From contig MGLN01000096.1 in the NCBI GenBank assembly GCA_001796045.1, positions 3,583 through 12,543 of the forward strand: a stretch of DNA of 8,961 bases, written 5' to 3'. The notes beneath the pieces are model-generated. The model had not been told where the DNA came from. It did not search any database and was given only the letters and a program-made list of their open reading frames with translations. The translations under genes and the position numbers were made by a program. This document shows positions 5,013-8,961 of the stretch, one piece after another (within the stretch, counting starts at the first letter, position 1; the number at the start of each line of letters is the position of its first letter). This DNA is from Caulobacterales bacterium RIFOXYB1_FULL_67_16. GTDB lineage: Bacteria; Pseudomonadota; Alphaproteobacteria; Caulobacterales; Caulobacteraceae.

Positions 5013-5822
5013 ATGAGCGTTACCGTCCCGTATCGTCTTCTGACCGCCGGCTTCGCGGCGGTCGTCCTCAGCGTCGGCCTTGCGGCGTGCGACGGTGAGA
5101 ATGCGGTCCGCATCACCACCTCCACGACGACGGAACGCGACGACGGTTCGCAGGGAGTCCTGAAGGTCGTGGATGCCTTGCAGTGCCCGGACACCCTAGG
5201 CGTCCTGACACGGAAGGGCTCTGCCAGCCCAGGCGGGGGATCCTGCACCTATGGCGGGCCGCGCGGGGCCGAGGTGGTCTTGTACCTGGTCAAGCTGGAC
5301 GGCCGGACGCCGGAAGACGTCCTGCGGGACTACGAAACCCGTCTGTCAGAGGAAATCCCCCAGGCGGCGGTGCGGATAGATGCGCGCGAAACCGAGACGG
5401 GCGAGGAGAAGGCCTCGGTCCAGGCGCCCGGCGTCGACATCAAGACCAAGGGCGAGGACGCGACCGTCAGCCTGCCCGGCCTCCATATCGAGACCCAGGG
5501 CGACAACGCCTCAGTGCGGATCGCGGGCATCAATATTGAGTCCAAGGACGGACAGGGCGTGCGGACGGAGACCAGCACGGTCAGCGTCAACACCGACGGA
5601 GAGACCACGCGCGTTCGCACCCAGGCGCCGGGCGAGGCCACGCGGATGACCTTCCTGCTGGCCGACGACAGCGCCGAGACCGGCGCCTGGCGTCAGGTGG
5701 GCTTCGTCGCGCGCGGTCCCGCCGGCGGCCCGCTCGTCATCGCCACCGTAAGGTCCAAGGCCAAGAACAACCGGGTCTTCGAATCGGCCAAGGATCTCGT
5801 CGGCCTGAACGTCGGCGATTGA
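5013..5822 (+). CDS. Putative lipoprotein with three 16-residue tandem repeats
   Basis: This 269-aa protein has a hydrophobic N-terminal signal (about 9-22) ending in the lipobox L23-A24-A25-C26, so Cys26 should be lipidated and become the mature N-terminus. Asp27 follows at +2, which in the E. coli Lol system favours retention in the inner membrane; whether this holds here is unknown. Residues 133-180 form three contiguous 16-aa repeats with the plan (N/D/K)A(S/T)V..xG(V/L/I)xI(K/E)(T/S)..G, suggesting a stacked beta structure. Before them is a domain with LQCPDTLGVLTRKG and two Cys (C64 and C84); after them is TFLLADDSAETGAWRQVGFV. I do not recognise a named family. ATG 5013 is chosen over an upstream in-frame start at 4953 because only it places the signal at the N-terminus. 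Confidence 0.82.
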   Translation: MSVTVPYRLLTAGFAAVVLSVGLAACDGENAVRITTSTTTERDDGSQGVLKVVDALQCPDTLGVLTRKGSASPGGGSCTYGGPRGAEVVLYLVKLDGRTPEDVLRDYETRLSEEIPQAAVRIDARETETGEEKASVQAPGVDIKTKGEDATVSLPGLHIETQGDNASVRIAGINIESKDGQGVRTETSTVSVNTDGETTRVRTQAPGEATRMTFLLADDSAETGAWRQVGFVARGPAGGPLVIATVRSKAKNNRVFESAKDLVGLNVGD

Positions 5823-5877
5823 CGGGTTTTCCACGCCAACAGGGGGCTGGGTTTTCTCCGATCAGCCTCAAAGTCTT

Positions 5878-5928
5878 GATCCTCGCGTCGCTTTGCGTCA
5901 CCTGACCAGCCCACACGCGATCAGGATC
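5878..5928 (+). promoter_or_regulatory. Long-range inverted repeat covering the HD gene's ribosome binding site
   Basis: GATCCT-CGCGT (5878-5888) pairs with ACGCG (5915-5919) and AGGATC (5923-5928), 11 pairs with a three-base bulge ATC and a 26-base internal segment. AGGA (5923-5926) is the Shine-Dalgarno candidate, eight bases before TTG 5935, and lies in the stem. It could repress translation or be an operator, but chance pairing is possible in GC-rich DNA. Confidence 0.3.
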
Positions 5929-5934
5929 TGAGAT

Positions 5935-6576
5935 TTGGCCGAGCGCCCCAAGAAGAAGACCGAGGTCCGCGCCTGGCAGCGCATGCTGTCGGGCCGACGT
6001 CTGGACCTGCTCGATCCCTCGCCCTTCGACATCGAGATCGAGGACATCGCCCACGGCCTGGCCCGCGTCGCGCGTTGGAACGGCCAGACGATCGGCGAAC
6101 ACGCCTTCTCGGTGGCCCAGCACAGCGTCGTGGTCGAGGAGATCGCCGCCCACATCAAGCCGGGCCTGGACCCGAAATGGCGCCTGGCCGCCCTGCTGCA
6201 CGACGCCTCTGAATATGTGATCGGCGACATGATCTCGCCGTTCAAGGCGGCCCTGGGCTCGGGCTACAAGGACTTCGAGGCCCGGCTGGAGGCCGCCATC
6301 CATGTCCGCTACGGCCTGCCGCCTAAGACGCCCCAGACCATCAAGACCCTGATCAAGAAGGCGGACAAGGCCTGCGCCTATTTCGAGGCGACGCAACTGG
6401 CCGGCTTCAGCGAGAAGGAATCCCTGGGCTTCTTCGGCGCGCCGCCGGCCGGCTACAGCCTGATCATCGAGCCCCAGCCGGCGTCGGTGGCCCAGGCCCG
6501 GTATCTTGAGCGCTATCAGGTCCTGGCCAAGGCGGTGGGACTTCTGCCCGCCGACGACGCCTGGCATACGGAATAG
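5935..6576 (+). CDS. HD-domain phosphohydrolase (YfbR-like)
   Basis: This 213-aa protein has the metal-binding pattern of HD hydrolases: H56 in GEHAFSVAQHS, the H89-D90 doublet in AALLHDASEYVIGD with E93 nearby, and D144 in KKADKACAYFEA. The arrangement resembles YfbR-type 5'-nucleotidases that dephosphorylate deoxynucleoside monophosphates, so a cytoplasmic nucleotide phosphohydrolase is likely; the substrate is inferred. TTG 5935 is the only usable upstream start, since a stop lies at 5929-5931 and the conserved-looking RAWQRMLSGRRLDLLDPSP begins close after it; ATG 5983 would cut into this block. AGGA lies eight bases upstream. The stop is three bases before the next gene's ATG, which makes an operon nearly certain. 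Confidence 0.88.
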   Translation: MAERPKKKTEVRAWQRMLSGRRLDLLDPSPFDIEIEDIAHGLARVARWNGQTIGEHAFSVAQHSVVVEEIAAHIKPGLDPKWRLAALLHDASEYVIGDMISPFKAALGSGYKDFEARLEAAIHVRYGLPPKTPQTIKTLIKKADKACAYFEATQLAGFSEKESLGFFGAPPAGYSLIIEPQPASVAQARYLERYQVLAKAVGLLPADDAWHTE

Positions 6577-6579
6577 GCG

Positions 6580-7524
6580 ATGACGGGACCGACGGATCAG
6601 GGCGTGCGCATCGGCCTGTCGGTCGTCGTCATGGCGCTGAAGGACCGTCGGGCCGTCGTCCTCACGACCCAGGGCGAGGACGGCGCCCGCGCCCTGCCCT
6701 TCGGCCCGTTCGATCCGGCGCGTGACCGGACGTTCGAAAGGGCCCTGCGCGACTTCGTGACCGACCAGACGGGCTTCCGGCTGGGTTTTGTCGAACAGCT
6801 CTACACCTTCGGCGACGCCGGTCGCGCCACGCCGCGGGCGACCCCGGCCGCCGACCGGAGACGCGAAGTCTCGGTCGGCTATCTGGCCCTGACGCCGGAC
6901 GCGGCGGAGGCGCCGACCCATGACGCCCGCTGGGACGCCGTACTGGACATCTTCCCCTGGGAGGATCGCCGCGCGGACGTCTCCCGCCTCCACGCCGCCC
7001 TTGCCGAAGGCCTCGACCGCTGGGCCGGCGACGACGCTCAGCGCCAGGCGCGCGCCCGGGCCCTGTTCGCCCTGACGCCCGATCACCGCTGGAACGAGGA
7101 GCGGGTGCTGGAACGCTACGAGCTTCTGTACGAGGCGCGGCTGGTGGCGGAGGCCTGGCGCGACATCGGCGAACCGCCCGCCGTCGCGCCGCTCCCCGGC
7201 ATGACCATGGCGTCCGATCACCGGCGCATCCTGGCCACCGGCCTGGGCCGTCTGCGCAGCAAGCTGAAATATCGGCCGGTCCTGTTCGATCTGACCCCGG
7301 ATGTCTTCACCCTGTCCAACCTGCAGGCCGCCGCCGAGGCCGTATCGGGCCTGACCCTGCACAAGCAGAACTTCCGCCGCGGCGTCGAACGCACGGGCCT
7401 GGTCGAACCCACCGGACAACTGTCCTCTGCCACCGGCGGCCGCCCCGCCGAACTGTTTCGATTCAAGGGCGTCGACCCCCAAACGGGCGCCGCGCCGGGC
7501 CTGTCCCTGCCCGCACAAAGATAG
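6580..7524 (+). CDS. Nudix-domain protein with NrtR-like DNA-binding C-terminus
   Basis: This 314-aa protein joins a Nudix fold (about 8-150) to a C-terminal winged-helix region (about 213-290) with DHRRILATGLGRLRSKLKYRP, LTLHKQNFRRGVERTGLVEP and GRPAELFRF, the signature of NrtR-type regulators. NrtR proteins repress NAD-related genes and sense ADP-ribose-type ligands through a Nudix domain. The Nudix box here is degenerate: where GX5EX7REUXEEXGU is expected the sequence has GPFDPARDRTFERALRDFVTD, so hydrolysis is doubtful and a ligand-sensing role fits better. It starts three bases after the HD hydrolase gene, so regulator and nucleotide hydrolase are made together. The actual target genes cannot be read from this window. 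It could instead be named simply NUDIX hydrolase. Confidence 0.85.
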   Translation: MTGPTDQGVRIGLSVVVMALKDRRAVVLTTQGEDGARALPFGPFDPARDRTFERALRDFVTDQTGFRLGFVEQLYTFGDAGRATPRATPAADRRREVSVGYLALTPDAAEAPTHDARWDAVLDIFPWEDRRADVSRLHAALAEGLDRWAGDDAQRQARARALFALTPDHRWNEERVLERYELLYEARLVAEAWRDIGEPPAVAPLPGMTMASDHRRILATGLGRLRSKLKYRPVLFDLTPDVFTLSNLQAAAEAVSGLTLHKQNFRRGVERTGLVEPTGQLSSATGGRPAELFRFKGVDPQTGAAPGLSLPAQR

Positions 7525-7547
7525 GTCGGAATTCTTTCACAGACCGC

Positions 7548-7575
7548 TTGCGGTGCGCCGCGCCTGCCATTAGAG
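7548..7575 (+). promoter_or_regulatory. Possible promoter for tRNA-Ser
   Basis: TTGCGG (7548-7553), a 16-base spacer and TTAGAG (7570-7575) lie about 35 bases before the tRNA. The -35 box is reasonable, but the -10 box is poor, so this is only a suggestion. Confidence 0.25.
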
Positions 7576-7610
7576 AAGCCGCTCGCTCGACCAAGCGACT
7601 GATGCGCCGC

Positions 7611-7700
<90 letters not shown>

Positions 7701-7794
7701 TCATCCTGCCGCCTCCAGGCCAAGCCGGACGCACCCCCGAAAACTGACGGCTTTCCTGCCGAACGCGCGTCGCTTCGATCTCTAATTCCAGAGA

Positions 7795-7820
7795 CTCCGC
7801 CGGACTTTCGACCGGCGGAG
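7795..7820. terminator. Hairpin between tRNA-Ser and the convergent phosphatase gene
   Basis: CTCCGCCGG (7795-7803) and CCGGCGGAG (7812-7820) form a perfect nine-pair GC-rich stem with loop ACTTTCGA. It is nine bases beyond the phosphatase stop on the minus strand and about 95 bases after the tRNA on the plus strand. Neither side has a real T-tract, but its place between convergent genes suits a bidirectional 3'-end structure. Confidence 0.5.
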
Positions 7821-7829
7821 CTGTGTCCC

Positions 7830-8961
7830 CTACTGCACCTGACCTGAGCGAGCGAGCGCCGCCTGGACCTCGGCCCGGGCGGCCTCCATGTCGCGACGGA
7901 AGACGTCGGAGCGTTGTTCGGCCCCATAGATGATCATGCCCGACAGTAGGCCGGCCTCGACGGCGCTGTAGCTGTGTGATCCGCAGATGTAGCGGCTCTC
8001 GGCGTAGGCGCGGCCGCGGGCGTACAGTTCGTTCGCGCGCTGGGGGGCCAGTTCGGCCAGGATCATGGCCACATGGGCGCCGTGGGCCGAATGGCCGGAC
8101 GGATAGTCGGGATTGCCGGCCAGATGGTCGGTCTTGGCTTCGCAGATCGGCTGGTCCGTGCCGATATAGGGCCGTTTCGTGCCCCAGTGGGTCTTGGCGT
8201 CGCCCACCACGGATCGGTCATTGCCCGCCCGGTTCAGAAGGGCGGTCAGCACGGGCGCGGCGTCCGGCGTCAGTCGCACGCCCAGGGCCTCTGCGAAGTC
8301 GTCATAGATCTCACCCGACACGTCCGAGGTCGCCAGCACCCAGCGCGGCGTGCCCTGCAGGGCGCGGGTCTCACGGAACACGCCCTGATCGGCGACGGCG
8401 CGGGGCGAACCCGGCGGAGGCGGCGGAGCCAGGACCAGGGTCAGATCCGGGCGGTCCGTCGGCGCCAGATAGCCGCGCGCCGCCCCTTCGTCGGTCAGCT
8501 CCACGGCGAGCCCGTCGCACCGCTTTTCAGTCCGCAGCAGATTGCAGACAGCCGCCGCGCCCCCGGTCAGCCGCACCTCATAGGCGGGGAAGCGCGGATC
8601 CCGCGTCATATAGTCGGTAGACACATATTGCGCTCCGCTGGCGAAGGCGGCGCTGCGCATGGAGACGTCGCCCGTGCGCGCCTCCCGGGTGTCGGCGTCG
8701 GCGCGGGTGCGGACGATGAAGCCGGCGCGAACGGCGGCGCGAATGCGCGCCTGATCGGCCACCGGGTCGTTCAACGTCAGATAGGCCGCTGCCGGCGAGG
8801 TCTCGTCGGTGTTGACGAAGAAGATCCGACCTTCCAGCGAACGCCGCGCGCCGCGATAGGCGGCGACCTTCTCGGGGCCTTCATCCAGGGCGAAGAAGAC
8901 CTTGCCGCGCGCCGCGCCCAGCCGCGGCCAGCCTCCGGCTAAAACCCCTTCACGCAGGGTG
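7830..8961 (-). CDS. PI-PLC-like / class A acid phosphatase fusion, 5' end outside window
   Basis: One frame stays open from the right edge to the stop at 7830, over 375 codons. The first part (8961 to about 8510) matches the C-terminal end of Ca2+-dependent PI-PLC-like proteins: GWPRLGAARGKVFFALDEG, RSLEGRIFFVNTDE, RAGFIVRTRADADTREART and ASGAQYVSTDY. The second (about 8507 to 7830) is a class A non-specific acid phosphatase of the PAP2 group: YLAPTDRPDLTLVLAPPPPPG, RALQGTPRW, K-X6-RP (8169-8195), PSGH (8091-8102) and SR-X5-H (7974-7997). Spacing between motifs is normal (22 and 31 residues). The expected Asp three residues after the last His is Ala (7962-7964). TTG 8774 is an artificial start. 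The catalytic N-terminus of the PLC half and any signal peptide lie beyond the edge; a secreted or periplasmic location is inferred from both families. Confidence 0.85.
   Translation of the reverse strand, partial: TLREGVLAGGWPRLGAARGKVFFALDEGPEKVAAYRGARRSLEGRIFFVNTDETSPAAAYLTLNDPVADQARIRAAVRAGFIVRTRADADTREARTGDVSMRSAAFASGAQYVSTDYMTRDPRFPAYEVRLTGGAAAVCNLLRTEKRCDGLAVELTDEGAARGYLAPTDRPDLTLVLAPPPPPGSPRAVADQGVFRETRALQGTPRWVLATSDVSGEIYDDFAEALGVRLTPDAAPVLTALLNRAGNDRSVVGDAKTHWGTKRPYIGTDQPICEAKTDHLAGNPDYPSGHSAHGAHVAMILAELAPQRANELYARGRAYAESRYICGSHSYSAVEAGLLSGMIIYGAEQRSDVFRRDMEAARAEVQAALARSGQVQ

Noticed and set aside
5824..5856. Direct repeat GGGTTTTC (two copies, 25 bases apart) after the lipoprotein gene
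   Set aside because: An eight-base repeat in a T/G-rich stretch is expected by chance and forms no hairpin with a T-tract.
5737..7518. 593-codon minus-strand open frame opposite the HD and Nudix genes
   Set aside because: It spans two well-supported plus-strand genes and has low-complexity GC-rich composition, so it is a shadow.
8073..8942. 289-codon plus-strand frame opposite the phosphatase fusion
   Set aside because: The minus strand carries all phosphatase motifs in order; the plus frame is its shadow.

Overview
This is a GC-rich alphaproteobacterial chromosome segment, most likely from the Caulobacterales and plausibly Brevundimonas or a close relative. The assignment rests on the flbT-flaF pair, a general-stress (EcfG-type) promoter, a CoxD-like MoxR ATPase and an NrtR-like Nudix protein. 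The genus is an inference, because no 16S gene or other taxonomic marker is present. The window is mostly chromosomal housekeeping. I see no insertion sequence, phage gene, CRISPR array or plasmid function, and no gap over 300 bases without a gene.

Layout, left to right. The C-terminal tail of an unidentified protein (2-64, +) is followed by isovaleryl-CoA dehydrogenase of leucine catabolism (109-1278, +), a 62-aa DUF3008 protein (1308-1496, +) and an ExoD-type membrane protein (1566-2234, +). A strong bidirectional terminator (2242-2271) closes this block. From the minus strand, flbT (3230-2808) and flaF (2848-2483) converge on it, followed by a 21-codon ORF (2383-2318). That ORF sits behind an extraordinarily long Shine-Dalgarno sequence that is partly folded into a hairpin.

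Divergent from flbT, an EcfG-type promoter (GGAAC-N16-CGTT, 3336-3360) precedes a very acidic 146-aa protein and a 65-aa protein (3384-4031). A textbook terminator follows (4060-4094), and its U-tract ends one base before the start codon of a MoxR AAA+ ATPase (4096-4956). Next come a lipoprotein with three tandem 16-residue repeats (5013-5822), an HD-domain phosphohydrolase and NrtR-like Nudix regulator in one operon (5935-7524), and tRNA-Ser(CGA) (7611-7700).

The right edge carries, on the minus strand, the C-terminal part of a fusion (7830-8961). It joins the end of a Ca2+-dependent PI-PLC-like domain to a class A acid phosphatase domain in one reading frame. The two activities would be consecutive: phospholipid to phosphoinositol, then to inositol plus phosphate. 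The phosphatase lacks the usual Asp of its third motif.

The items most worth a second look are the PLC-phosphatase fusion, the tiny ORF with 17-nt complementarity to the 16S 3' end, the terminator that contains the moxR ribosome binding site, and the stress-promoter operon of two uncharacterised proteins.
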